Shown: positions 24,801 through 39,800 of the stretch, piece after piece | Layout of the letters: each line of letters opens with the position of its first letter | How positions within the stretch are numbered: position 1 is the first letter of the stretch | Assembly: GCA_914767715.1 (NCBI GenBank) | Contig: OU612068.1 | Span: 15,502,001 to 15,562,000 of the forward strand | Direction of reading: 5' to 3' | Source of the DNA: Membranipora membranacea | Lineage: Eukaryota > Bryozoa > Gymnolaemata > Cheilostomatida > Membraniporidae | DNA: 60,000 nucleotides | Program-made: the position numbers and the translations under genes | The notes under the pieces: generated by a model | The model's input: the letters and a program-made list of their open reading frames with translations, nothing else | Database searches by the model: none | Told to the model about the DNA's origin: nothing

Positions 24801-27800
24801 TTACACTATGAGACCAAAGTATCCAAAACACTCTATAGCTTTACAAAAGATATTAGAGTTAACTCTTTGGTTAACTCTATTTGGTTCAACTGCCAAAGCA
24901 ATGTGTCACAAACAAGCTCAAACTTAAAGATATTTGCTGCCATCCTGATTGAACAATTCGATTTTGTTTTGCAGACATGAGAAGACCACAGTTATAGTTG
25001 ATGCGAGGCGCTCTAGTCGATCATTATTAAGACAATTGATGGAATCCTTACACGACACGCAGGTAACACTATGGCATTATTCCGACCGTTACATTCAGGC
25101 ATAACTATTATATAGTTACCCTGTCTTTACAAGCTTCATCGGTGGCCCCCCCCCCCCCTTCAGAGGGGTTTTTGAGATAAGGCTAACGTTACGTGATACA
25201 TGTTTGGTGAGAGTGGACAACTCAAAATCACATATAAAGGTACCGCTGATATTATTTACTTGTCCGATAGGGTTCTACCACATCACAACATATAAATATC
25301 GCTTAGATTTATTGTGCCCTTTAATTGTTACAGCGATGTTCTGGCAATGGCATCGATGTTGCCCGAGTTCTGATTGATAGACCGTCACAGACAGGGACGA
25401 TTGTGAAGTCCGTCCGTCGTTCAACAGCCCTGCCGGTATGTTCTTCAGGCTAATCTTCTGAGAATACCATATAAATAAAGCATACATTAAATGATACACT
25501 TTCATATGACTTTTCAACTTTTCATTTCCTAGTAAAACAAAATGATTTCCTGGAGCAAATATTGATATTTGACAAACCTGGAGACATCATCATTAAAACA
25601 AATACAATGCTATATTAATAATTCATTGTATTGCTTGGTTCCATGGGATTCACAGCACTGTTTCTATGGGATAAATTAGGCATCAGTTTTAGAATTAATG
25701 ACAAGGACATCTATATTCATAGCTGCAGTCAAACCCTTCCATTAGCCGCAACATAGACAGGTTTGCTTTTCTTCTTCATTGCTGTTTCTGTTAAATTGCA
25801 TATTTTGGTTGGACTTTTAGGTTGATATTTTGACATCGACTAAATGTCTGCAGAATTACACCTCACAGAAGCATTTACCTCGTCAGTTTGGTGGAGAGCA
25901 GGCGTTCAATGCCTCTAGATATATCTCATTTCACCAGGTAAATGATTAATACTGGCATCTCTGCCTGTATAGTTTGTCAGTAGAACTACCTTGGCCCAAG
26001 GCTGCGGCGTCTTGGCAGTATTGTCTTGTTGTGATTTGCCCTTCATTCTATCCGACTGGCATGTCTGAGATCTATGTGATTGAAAAGTTATCTTTCGTAT
26101 AAATCTCAGTGCCTCTTTCCGGTAATTCTGTAATGGTTTTACAAATTATGCAAGGTTACAGAGGACTATACACTTAATATGATATTAACCAGTGACAATT
26201 ATGTCATGCACTATAGGCTACCTTATATGTAGGTTTATCCCTTAGCAAGGGTATGACAAGTTTGTCGCTACATTAACTAAATTTTGTGAACTTTATTACG
26301 ATGCAGGAGTTGAGCACCCAGGTCTCTCACTATTCTGAATCTCTAGATGCGATCCTCACAGCATCGCACACACTCAGTCAAGTACCCCAATCTCTCAGAC
26401 AGTGCTCTCAACTCATCACAATACACAACCAAACTCTGGATACTCTACAACATACAACTACTAGTCATCAACACAACAGCTGCCCCTCTACTTCTGTGAT
26501 TAAGAAAAGCGAGAGTTGTCATATTCTACCCACTCCTAAGCCGAGATCTGTTACTCCTCATGTAACTTCACATATTATCACCACTGGTGCAACTAAGGAA
26601 TCGTATGACACTGTGACTGATGATACTTATGCAGCTGAATTAACTGTGACAAACTCAGCTTACTCGAGTTCGCCTCATCTATCAGGGTTTAGTACTCTAC
26701 CTTCACCAAGAAAACTCAGCAGCTCATCCAGATATTCTATGAACTCCCATCAGGTGTCACGATCTCAGTATTCTAGTGATACGCTGCCTAAAAACTTTTC
26801 TCATGGTCTGTCCTCTGACAGGTATAAACGAGCTCCTCTCAACCAATCATTATCATGTCCAGTGCCTGCTGCGAGGCCAAACTTAGCTGATCAACTTGCT
26901 CACTACCCTGAAACCAGCAAAATACTTGAAGACCTGGATACGTTTACCAAAGGAACTGAAATATACAGGTTTGTTATCATTGCAATTATTTATTACATCT
27001 TACTGCTTGTGGAATCACTCGATGTAATACTTTGAATAGAGGTTAAATGGATGGATAAGGGTTTCATGATTTGTTAATCCCATGTTATCGTTTTTTGTAA
27101 TATCATCATAGGCCATCTTAATATGATAATCCTATTTTACTGCCGTCCAGGGTAAATCCTTTAGCTCTTCACATGGCATCGCACAGTCTTCACTGTGTTC
27201 TGGGCTTGTGACATGATTTTGGGAGTAAAAAAACCTCTTATTGCAATCGAAACCAATGGCGCGAACCATAATAGTCAAATTGGTAGAACATTTTATGTCA
27301 TTGTGTTCACCTTTAATTTCGACAAAACACATAACAGAGTATTTGTAGATTTATTTTTACCCATACCATGGAATCATGGCAAATGCACTTAACTTTTTTA
27401 CAGAAGCGTGATGGATAATCTCAACACTCTCTCAATATTAGCCACAGATGTCACAAGACTGAAAACTTTGGCAGAAGAGAGGCTCAAGAAGTTATATGGG
27501 CTGGAAAAGGTCTGGTTCTATATTGAAGAAATGACCAAGGTATGCGTTGCTACAAAGGTTGCCCTATACTGGTAATAGAAATAAGGGATACATATGAGAT
27601 CAATAGGGGACTTTCATTCCATAGCTGTAGTTGTATCAGGAGTTGTTCTCCTTTGACCCAAAAGAGCTCAACTCCCAAGAATAATCATCAGCGTGATTGC
27701 TTCTCATTGATTCTAATTTGCAAAATAAACGAAGTCTGGTTTTAAAGATATGAGTACTTGATAAAGTTCATTATGTTGTGATCTGTGATCCTCACATTTC

Positions 27801-30800
27801 ATTTGACGCTGATTGGAGATGCTCAGAACAATCTAAATTGAGCAGGTGTTTGAATTCCTGCATAAAGAGGGAAAGATTAATACCCTTGGGAGTCACACAC
27901 TTTAGCTTACCTGGTGATAACCTTAATATTTGAAATCTTGGTAGTACTGATTGCAAGTTTTAAGAACTCGTCATTGGCGATATTTTTTCTATCAGCCTCG
28001 TTGGTTATTTATCTTATGATACTATTATGCTCTGCTTACAGACACTCAATGTTCTGAAGCGAGCTCATGAAGTAATTAACAAACATCGAGGTGTAAGCTG
28101 TAACCTTAAAGCAGCTAAATATCAACTCAAGAGCTTCAATAAACTGCAACCTAAAATTGAGGTGAGTGAGTGGAGGTGAATGTTGTTTTGGGTGTGCATG
28201 TGGGAGGGCTTTAATTGAGAGCGGACGTGCGTATATGCCCCCACACCAAGCTCTCTTGAATTTGAAGGTAGTTTTATACACTTTTTTACGCCTAATTCTT
28301 GACAAGAGTGTCAATTTCATCATATTAGAGACGCATATAAAGATCGCTGATAACCCGTACACATGCAGCAAACGTTACTTTGCTTGTTCTACATTTGACA
28401 CAATGACAGGCCTGTTACATCTTACTGAGCTACTCATGTGCTTCTGGTAGGCCCCTGTGTCTCATGCTCTTGTGTTCTCATGTTTGGTTTGTATACCTGT
28501 TCGTGTTGTGCTGACCATCTCACGTTATGTCTTCCAGCGGTAATCTTTGTATTGAACTGAAATGAATCAAATCTGTTATCGTTGTTCTTTGATTTAAAAT
28601 ATTTAATCCTCATTTTGCATGTTGGATAAAAGTGCAACCTAGACTTTTCACCTGCTGTGTTTTGGTTTCATCTCTGGATCTTCAATATGTGTTTTGTCAG
28701 ATAATAGATTTGCATTTAATTACATTGTGCCGTGACAAACTTTGGTCATGCGATTGAGGCACTTTGTCTGTAGTGCTGTATCGGAGAAGTTGTATGTTTA
28801 TCTATGTATCTACAGTTTTTCATTGACCAGCGACCTGCAGTCATCTTTACTCTAGTCAATAGTCAGTCAGTCAACTTTATTGTCGATATCGATGATTATC
28901 TTATCGCCTCCAGTCAGCTCTGGTAAGTTTTAACAATATTGAGATCTAGACTCTAAAGGTCGCTTGAGGTGTTCTGTGAATCTAAGTGGCTGTTTCACCG
29001 CCCACTAATAATGTACAGGATATGTCATTTCATTCATAGCTTTTGTGATCTGTGAATAACAGAACTCTGACTGATTTATAGATAATCAGCTGGTCATTTT
29101 ATGAGGATATCGAGGGAGGAAAATGTTTCGATAAATAATAACAGCCTGCATAAGTTTGCCCTCATAGAAACTCAGTGATAGCAGAGATTGAAACCAGTTC
29201 ATCGATAAACTGTCGATGGCTGAAGTGAAGTCTTTAGTATCTTTAACTCTGTCTAGAAGGCTGTTGATCATGGATCTTCGCTACGCTTGTGTTGTTTAAA
29301 TTGAGAAAGAGACTTTTGAAAATATTGACATTCCTATCAAGGTTGATCCGATGGTGCAGACATGACTGGAGCTATTTATTTAGATTTTCAACCTTGTGGT
29401 TGGTTCATCAATTAGTCAATTACCCATATTCTCTTCCTCACATTGTTATTTTGGGGTATGAAATGAATTATATGTCAACACCAACTGGTAAAATTGCTTG
29501 GCAAATGTTTCACTGATCAGTAATAATAATAATAATTGGGACGCTTTACGAGCTTTAGCTCATGACGTAGACGTAATGTACACGTAGCCATTTATCACCC
29601 ATCATACCTGCTGGTTCATGCATTGGCATTGGATGGAATGTCACCGGAGCCACCCAAAGTGATCCGCATTACCTGTTAAACAGGTCCATTATTATAGTCC
29701 ACGGTTGGGTCTCGAACCTGCGACCAATCTACATCAACCAGGTTGAGAGGTAGAAGTAGTTCAATTCGAAGTCAAATGTCTGTGTGAGGTGAGGTGAAGT
29801 CAATTATACAGCTCTCCTTGTTGGGTTGCAATAGTTTAAAAAATGAACTGCTCAAAAGAGTGATGCCGGGAACTAAACTCCACAACAAGATGATTGCATC
29901 AATTTCATACCAAATGGGGAAAATAAATAACGCGTCAACACAGTAAATCCAGACCCGAATTGAATTAAATTTGAAATCCAATCAAATTTGGCACGTAGAT
30001 TAACAGCAATTGCCATTAATAACATAATCATGTTTAGTTGTGAGCCCCATTCTGTATTAAAGATATGATCAAAGTTGTAATTTAATAAAGGAGTGTTGAA
30101 GAATTTCTTCTGGTATTTATCTTAATTGACCAGCTCACCTATACGCAAGCTTGAAATGGCATCATATCTTAGCAGCAATAATTGGGTTGATTACATAACA
30201 AGTTAGGCATGTTCAGTTTGTTTGTTGTGGTCCCTCACAGAAGGGCAGCACGCTATGAGCTGAGCTATCACGTCTGCACCAAGTTAAGTTTATGGATTTC
30301 TTCAACTCCCACATATGGACTTTACAGCAGACGTTTTGTAAATAAGGTAAACAGGGGTGTTTTCTTCCAGCTCAACTCATTTTTCATCATTATCTGTTGT
30401 TACTTCTAGCTAAGAGAGTGACATTTCTTGGGTTGCACATGATGTTTTGGCTATGGTTTGAGAACAAGGTAAATAGTTTGATGACTCACTGGCAATAAAG
30501 CCACTTCACTTATGTGTATATTATGGGTTGTTTCTCCTTGACTTTTATCCAAATCGCTGATATTCTCAGATGTGCAATATTGTATATATTATTTGAGTTG
30601 TTAACAGGATGCTCCCTATCTAACATCTTGTAGGCAGATTTTGTTATAGCTCTATTGTTATGATCAGATCATGGGTTTGAATAAGGGCATTGTAACAATG
30701 ACCGGAACTCACTTATCTTGCTTTGAAGCAGCAAAGCTGTTGATACATTTTGAGTCCAGGATTTGATAGTGTTTCTGTGCAAACAATATAGTGTACTTGG

Positions 30801-33800
30801 TGTATCTTTGTGGTGCCTGATGTTATCAGGTCTCAGTGGAAATCCCTAAGTTTGCAGCTTTTCTATTCCACGATTTATTGCAAAGGAATGATGTAAGATC
30901 AAATGTGATTAATTTGCCAATCAAAATTTCCAAAATTGAAAATTGGACTGCTAGGTAGATGTAAATGATAATTTAGTTGCTTTATTGTTGGCTATTATCA
31001 TATTTTAAGAGTCATCTCATCAATAGAACCCTGTAATTTACTCCCAGTCACTGCGACCCCTGCAGGTTTTCGTGAATACGATACTATGCTATCAGCAATA
31101 GGTTCTGTAGGCCTTCTCTCGAGGTGATCAGAGGATCTTTGATCATGTCTTATATTAATCTTTTCTCTATTGTTAGATATATTAATATAATAACACGCTC
31201 TCTAGTACACAGTATTTATAAACCTAGACCTTCACTAGTGTTGACTTTTAGGCTCAAGGCAACGGACATACGGGTGCACTTTGCTCGTATACCTCGAGTT
31301 TGATAGTGTTGAGTGATCTCATATCTGCTGATTAATTGAGGGCAGGAGTATGGCTTTCTCCTGGAATAGAAAAGCATCAACGGTAGCAGAGTTTTGATTT
31401 GATGCATGGTGCATTTTAAGTAAGTTCGTAGAGTCTCTGATACAAGAAAGGTATATCTTCCTGAGTCGGTAAAACAGAGTAGTTAGGTGGTTGAAAAAGC
31501 TACTTATAATTGTATCATGATTGAATGTTGTACAAGGTATGGAGTTTTTACTTTTGATGAGGCATCAGATGATCCAGGAAAGTTCTATATACTTGTCTCT
31601 TTTTCTGGTTCATTATCATGATGGAAGGTATTTTAATCTTCATGTATGGTGATGGTTTGAGCATAACTATCTTGTTCTGAAATGTGTGTATCCAGTAGTT
31701 ATTGGTAGGATCATTTACAAATAAATCATAGTACAGTCTGTCTTCATACGTTTGCACTATTTAAGGCCCATATATCCATCACAAATGGTTGGCTTAGTGT
31801 TTTTTGTGCTAGGGTTCTTTTTCCACACAGAATAAGGTGCGCAGATGTGAGCTGATATTGTTCTGATATTGTTGAACAATTAGAATCTTCTGAATCTTGT
31901 AGAATCTCTTGAGCCAAGCCGATGTGTTGCTATCTGAAGTGACAGGATCTCTGTTAGAGTCACACACAAAGATTTCCTGGCTCCAGCAGCTATCCACCAA
32001 GCTAAGTACGGAGATTCTGTTTATAACCTCTCTGTTTGAGAAGACAAAACATCTCGTCAACAGTACACACCAGTGCTACATTCGACTTGATCAGGTAAAA
32101 GTCTTTAATTTTTATTTTGAACCTCAATCTTGAGTGTCTCTTAGGCTACAGCAAATAATAACCCATCAGATCAGACATAATGGCTAGCTTTTCAGTTCCT
32201 CCATCCCTGCTGTCATTGATAGTCTTCCGCTCATCCTACCTCGGCCATCATGCAATTACAAAACAGTCACAGACATTTATAGCACCAGATTGATGCTGTA
32301 AATTTGTCTTGTTCAATTACTGTGAAGAGATCAGAAAAAGCAATATACACATGTCGGACATCAGGAAACTTTGGAAAGAAAACAGTGGCAACAGCTGTAT
32401 TTGTTTCATGTAAACCCTGAAAAATTTGCTCTCACATTTTAAACCACACATAATATCATAATTGATACATGATACCAGCACTGAGTAAGGATATATCCTT
32501 ACGCTGTGATACCAGCATTACGTAGTCCTCTCCACTAGGATACTGTGTGAAAATATTGTGTGAAATATTGTCTCCAATTTTCACACCATTTGCTCCCTTA
32601 ATTCAAACCGGATTTGATTGAATCTTTGTAAAAAAAATGGGTTTAGATAGCTATCTATACTTGATTTTGTGGAATACCAAGAACGAGGATGCTTCCATGA
32701 ATTTCTGAATAGTTGATAAAAGAACTTTGAATTTGTGAATGCAGACAGACAATAATGATCTTATCGTCAAATTTGACTAAATGCTAAGAAGGTTATCAGG
32801 GAAGATGTAACCGAGACCAAATTTTGACTATTTTCCCATTTTGGTATCAATTGATCAAGTCAAGATCAGTTCTGATTGATCATCAGAAATCAATAGACAG
32901 AATTCATGAATGAGTAACCAACAAGTCAGATCAGCTCAATCTAGATTTGGATGATGTACTTTGGATGATTTACTGGGTATGTTTTTAATAGTTAGGGCCT
33001 GTTCTATCATATACCAAGTGCAAAAGTAGGTTCTGTGAACCAATGTTTGTAATCAGTATAAACAGAGGCTCCAATCTTTTGCTGAAGGCTTAGCTTACTA
33101 CAAAAGTGTTTTATCTAAGATAATTGATTACATCTAGGCTGCTTTGATCCAGTCTGAAATGGGGCCATCGGAAGCAGTCAGGTCCATATTATAATTATCT
33201 ATTGTATACTGCAAATATTCTAGCATCTTGTGGCTGCTAGCTAATAGTGCCCCAAAATGAGTGCATGATCCGCTTCAGCTAAAAAAAGCCAAGTTCCCAC
33301 ACAGTGTGTTGATGGGCATTCCATTTATAGCCCATTTTTATTGTCCAGTTTTGAGCAGAACACAACAGAGCCCAATTTGCTGGTCTCAAATTTACTGATC
33401 TCAAATACTGTTGACAAAATGTTATTCGGCAATAAAACAGTTTTTTTATTATTCTTTCAAGTTGCCTTTTGATAATGCCTCTGTGATCGAATATCACACA
33501 AAAAAGTATTTACCTCTTCGGCAAATAATTTCGGTGACAAGAAAATGAAACAAAAAGTTAGTTAGGCACTAATGAAACAAGAGAGTCTCCTCAGAGAGAC
33601 AAAACACCATTACTGTCTCATCGAATAATGCGGCAATGATAAATTAGTGAGATTGTAGCTATAATTAAACACCTGCGGATTGTGTGTTTCAGAATAGATA
33701 AGCTCTTATAGACAAAGACCTACATATTTATCACTGTATATTTTGCGGTTTTGTGAATGAATGGACCTTTACTATCTCACAATGACAACAGCGTACTCGT

Positions 33801-36800
33801 AGACTAGCCAATGAAAAGCTGGGATTAATATCTTGCAGTTGAAGTCTTTTAGTCAAGGTACACTCACAAATTATAGTTAATACAAGTGTCGTAGCTGCTG
33901 CAAGGATATAGAATTCCTAGTTGGAAAGGGTGTTTCGAGCCATACATTTTTGCCATCTTTCTATTACGGTATGTAGCAAAATATAATATTAAATGTGCTT
34001 TTGGTGACTCGATGGGGTCTGTTTATTGTTTTTCTTGTAAAGCTACATAATAAAATTCTTTTCATGGCGCTACCACATGGAGAGCGCTCACTGGGATTGG
34101 CAAATAGCGTGCGAAAACAATTACATCATACAAAAAACACTGACACACAAAAGCCTGTTTCTTATTTTCGCTATGAGTTATGATGTCTGTATTATCATAA
34201 CCCATTCACATCGCTTTCAATAATAGCGTCAGTCAAGTATGCTACAATTCTATTACCCATTTGGTGCCTTTCAACAAAACTTAATTTGAACACAATTAAA
34301 ACGCAAGGTAATGTCAACTGAGTAATTCTATTGAGCAAGCCTTTGAGAGGAATTTTTAAGGCGTTAATAGAGATCAATTAAACCCTATGTAAGGTACTGA
34401 CATCTCATAATATTTTCAAACATCAGAGAAGAATGTCACATTCGCTTAGTGCCGAGTAAGTGTAAATTTCAAAGATAATAACCCAGTATTAGAGAACAAC
34501 CAGGTGCTAATGGATAATTCATCTGGGATGATGTGAGAATGGAAACGTGGTAGGCTGTGGGAAAAACTTTACTTTTTTAAGGGAAATTTGACTATGTGGA
34601 AAACTCTTAGGAAGTGTTGCTAGAACTACCAAACCTTAATTGTTTGGTCAGAAACAGTAAAGCTTTTGAGAATGGAATTGCAATGTCATGTTTCAATTGT
34701 CAGCTACTGTTATTTTTTATATGCTCAACATTGTTGTATGGTATTTCAGGTATACGACTGGGCATTGGACGCCATGAAACTCATGTCACAAGAATCCATG
34801 GATAACTATATGACACCAGACGCCCTGGAGCTTCTAGCCTCAGGCCTCAAAAGCTTCATGGATCAGAAAAGTTTTATCGATGATGCTGCATTCGATGAAA
34901 TCAGTAAGGAGGCGAGATTTTTATCAAACAGGAAGCTTGCTGAGCAATGCAAAATGGCTAAGAGGAGGTGCCATGAAACTAAACATTTACTCGATGCGAG
35001 ATGGACAATCGTTAAACAGAAACGAGAAGATATTTTACAAACCCCTCCAGAAAACACATCCAAAGTGGAACAAACAGGTGACGATAAAACAAGCAATGAA
35101 GGAGATGACATTCACTCCTGGCAGCCAAATTTCACACGATCTGCTCCACCCACACCGGCTCTCGCATTGAGATGCAGCAGCAATCTAGAGACCAAACGTA
35201 GATCTCAGTCTTTAGAAGACGAATTGGCTAATCAGGTGCTTCAGTATATCGAAAGTGAGCAGGCGTGTGATGATAACCATCAACATCATGACATTGAGCT
35301 TCAAACACTCGCTGAAGAATCAAATGCATGTACAAAACTGGCGAATGAGGTGGCAGAAACATGTTCTATAACTGATGAGAATACTCCAGTCTCTCTAACT
35401 CCGGACCAAATTGACAAGATATCTCTGGAAAACTCTCCATCATCAGATAATTTATCATATGTCAAAGAGAGCATTGCTGATGACACTAATGGTGCTACTA
35501 CACAACATGACCACTGCAATCATACAGTATACAGGGGAGATAAATTCTTAGACGCTGATCATGACATCACCATTCCGCTTGATGAAGACTTCCATATAAA
35601 TAATAACTTTCTGGTTATAGCAAGCCCAACTATAGAAAACAAAGGGATAATTTACACTCCACCTCACAAACCAGAACCTGCGCAAAGACCTTCTCTTTTA
35701 TCACAAACTCCTTCCAATCAGGCCAGTGCAGAATCACTACTTGAGAAGAGTGATAGTTATAGAGACCTAGCCCTTAGTGCTGAAAACCATAAAGTGACCT
35801 TTATAGATGGAGCTGAAATTGTTTCACCCCTTACTAGTCCTGAAATAGGTATTATCCCAATAACTGTGGTTACCGAAAATACACTTGGTGAACCTCATCA
35901 ACCTAGGAACTCGCAATGCAAATTGTCACCGGTTCTAACACCAAAACAAAAACAGAAAGCTATGCAGAAAAGGCGGTCATTTCATGGGTTTACATCAGCT
36001 ATCACAACTCCCATTATTAATTTTGCAAAAAGCTGGAAGAACGCCGAAGACAATGTGAAAAGATTATCAGTAGGTAGTAACGTATCTGAGAATGATGAGG
36101 TGCTGGTGGATAAGACGACACCTATCCCACTGAGCCTAGCGTTATCGCCTGTTGAGTCAATAGAAGAATCAGCGGATCGTCTACAGCAGATTGAGACTGT
36201 GTTCAAAGAGAGAGAAAACTCGAGGATATTTAAGAATAAGAGACTTGAGAAGACCCTGAGCTTGGTGACAGGCAGCTCAGAGAGCCTTCCAAGGTAAACT
36301 TTCTCATTTTGGGTTTAAACCCTTAGGGGTGTGTTATGTATCTTAGAATTCCTCATATAATCATTTCAGTCCTATAGACTAATTGAGTCCATTCTCGCTG
36401 ACTTTAAGCTGTACTTTTGGTGATTTATTAATACCACAAAAAGATATATGATTGAGACAGCTGTCAAGCATGGGCAGCTGCCCTGGTGGGTGTAGACTAC
36501 TACAAAGTGTCTTTGTACACTTCTTGATCACCTACAGAAAACTGTACGGCCATATACAAAATCAGTCTGAACAACTTGACCTGGTTTACTGAGCGTGTTA
36601 AAAGACAGCGGTTTACAAGCTAAAGCCACTCATCTAGTGCGATATGTGATCTTAATGCCCTGAAAGAGGCGTCTTGTCACACCATTTTAAATTCCCACTA
36701 TGTAAACAGACATCCACGCCTGGAGAGCCACTTGTCAGAGATCAGGGTGCGTTTATTCGTGAATTATCTTACCTCAGTTTATCCTGTTGTTTTGTTGATT

Positions 36801-39800
36801 TTTATGATAATTTCCAAGTGCATGGTTTTATGGGGATTGATAATGATGCTTTGGACGCACTCCATCCCACTTCAGTTTAATCAAAGGTTCCTTGTTTTAT
36901 TCCATGAGGTAGGAGAGGCCTTGTGGTTTCAGGTTCCCTGACTTATTGAAACAAAACTTTCCAAAAATATTGTGTTCTTGCGTTCGTAACATAACGTAAT
37001 CTCAGCTAATAACTTAGTCATAACTCCTTTTCATGGTTGTTATTTTATAAAGAAGATTAGGATAAAGTTATAGAATATAGTGGAAGGGTAATGGTGTGTC
37101 AACGGGCGATGTGATAGTATATTTGGTTGGCTAAATAATTAAGCGTCTGTGATCCTATTTTACAGTTTACCTGAAGATGACACAGTGGAGAGTAACTCCC
37201 TTACCCTTCCCAGGCAGAAACGGGCGTCCACCTCTAAAGCCTGGTCTCCTATACCTGTTAATTCTCATCTGATGAACAAACGGGTACTTCCTACTCACAG
37301 ATCTTCCTCGATGGCAGATCTCAGGTTAACAGAGTCTGAAATCAAGAGCAGAATCACGTTGGCACACATTATGGATGAACTGAGTATGTCTAATTGATTG
37401 CCCCCCCCCCCCCGCCTTTCTCATATTAATCCCATCTTTATCCCAACTTGATACATCAAACTATTTGTAACAACATTGAGCATCCTGATGTCTTAGTTTT
37501 ACTGGTATGTAAAATATAAGATACCAAACTTCCCTTGACATGTATATGACATATTTTTATATTTATATTTGATATTGCAGTTCAGACTGAGAGGGACTAT
37601 GTTGTTTCGTTGGGGCTGGTAGTGGACAGGTATATACCAGAGATGTGCCGAGAAGATGTGCCACAGACCCTACGAGGCAAACGAGGCGTCATCTTTGGGA
37701 ACGTCGAGAAAATCCATGAATTCCACAGCCGTTACTTTCTGCAAGAAATGGTCAAATGTGAAAATGAGCCCTTCAAAATCAGCCAGTGCTTCCTCAAATA
37801 TGTAAGGACTCCCAGAAACCATTGTACTGTTTCAGCAACAAAATGTATATTGACAACCTGTCAACTAACATACATTCCAATGGTAAAACTTGAAGTTATT
37901 CAGCCTAAGTGTCATGGCTTCATCATAGCTAGCCGAGCAGTTTTCATTTTTATTTTACCGCTGTCTGATAAGATGGTGAGTTTGTTACACTCCACACCCT
38001 AGTTTGTGCAAACACATTAGTGCTAACAACCTTTCATAATGTTATCTGGGAGGGGTGCAAATCTGATAGCTTGGTTCTTGCTTTGATGTACGGCATTGTT
38101 GCTAAAGTACGTACGCAGGTTAAAGTAGTGACCATTATCACGCCCTTTGCCTCTGTCCAAGTTACCTACAAAATGTACATTTGCCATTTTAATCTTAGTT
38201 AACCATTTTGCTTTTTTAGGAAGCTGAGTTTCTGATGTATGCTCTCTACAACAAAAACAAACCAAAGTCTGACTTTCTCATGTCTGAATACGGCTCTGAA
38301 TTCTTCAGGGTTAGTCCTACAACTACCTCAGTATCATCATAGTTATAGACTTCCAATTTATTCATGTCAGAAATTAAACCAGGGAACGTGTCTCTAATTT
38401 GACTGTTGTCTGTGGTTTGGGAAATGAATAATTCTTCAATTAGAGTCGGCATCCTTAGCTTCTGGCCAATGTTAACTGAAGTACTCAACAGTTGCTTTGA
38501 TACTGATACTTTTCGAGGTTTTATCTAATATCATTGACAATGATTTTGGGTGTCAGAGGGGGCCTGTTGTGAATTCCTCAGTAGAAGTATTTAATGGAAT
38601 TAGCGGTTTTCTAAATTTTAGCTGGCAGATTTCTGCTTCTACAGTTGCAACAACGAAATTGCAATAACGAAATGTCAAAATACCCCCTCCTGTGGTGCCA
38701 AAATGTGAAAAATTCAAGGGTTTCACCAACCTTTGTTCAGAAATTCTTTTGAATAATCAATACTAAGGTACCTTTGCCTAACATTTGCATGAAAAATCTA
38801 GAGTACATAAGTGTGTTATGTCTGCTGCTAGGAGTATTTTTACGTAGAAATGTGATGCCTCAGGCCGTCCTTTGAATACATGACCACAATACATTGCAGG
38901 TGCCATTATAACCGTTATATAAGCTCAACTTTCTCTAACAATTTATAAAACAATCTGTTGTTTCTTCAAAGACTTTTCAGAAATTATATCACAAAAATCA
39001 CAACTCACCATTATGATTACAACAGTTGCCTTGTTTTTGCAAATCAAGATAGCATACCCCACTGAACCCCACTGATTTGTTTATGACATATTTAGTGCAA
39101 GTTTTGTTTCAATTACAAAGTGAGTAAAGTGATGCATAAAATTGAATTTGCCCAACTGGAATGGTATGTGCTCCATATAGCTGTGTGCTCCATATAGCTG
39201 TACCTAGAATGTGCTCCATATAGCTGTACCTAGAATGGTATGTGCTCCATATAGCTGTACCTACAAGATTGAAGCCTTGAGGCCTTGATCATATGCAATA
39301 AAGTGCGCATGAAGATGTTGCTCAAAATCGTTCAGAGTACAGCCATAGGTAATTATTAACACCGTCTGCATTTTTTAGTTCAATAAAATATGAGAACACC
39401 AAAACGATAGAAAAAAGCACTTTGGGTGAGAAAAAATATACTGCATTTGCTTTACATGAAGCTGACCAAATTTTCTCTTTATTCTGCAGGAGCAGCAGGA
39501 TTTGATGGGAGATAAGATGAATTTATCGAGTTACTTGCTTAAGCCTGTCCAGAGGATGGGTAAATATGCGCTTATACTCAAACAAGTACTAAAGGAGTGT
39601 CCTGAGTCCTCGCCAGAATATCAGGACCTGGTCTCAGCAGAAGAGATGATCCGGTTCTGTCTACAGCATGGTAATGATCTACTCGCAATGGATGCTCTTG
39701 AGGTAGGTCACAATTTAACAGTAGTTTGCAGACACAGCATGTGTACCAATGGGACGTTCGGGGAGTCAATAATTCCAGAACAGCTCTTTCATTTTTTTGT

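Larger units (their letters stand above)
18703..24974. other. 6.3-kb intron of the PLEKHG4-like gene
   Basis: No nested gene recognised; the open frames here are short and lack family signatures. Contents I can support are a GGTAGT microsatellite (18836-18865), the 27-bp palindromic insertion at 19129, and a GC-richer patch at 19420-19560 of unknown origin. A degenerate TAGCCTGCC...AAGCTA inverted motif lies near 23975-24025. A segment TGGTTAGAGCACC near 19968 looks like a tRNA A box but has no matching B box. Confidence 0.4.

Noticed and set aside
24855-24866. AGAGTTAACTCT palindrome
   Set aside because: Core resembles the 12379 element, but the flanks do not match.
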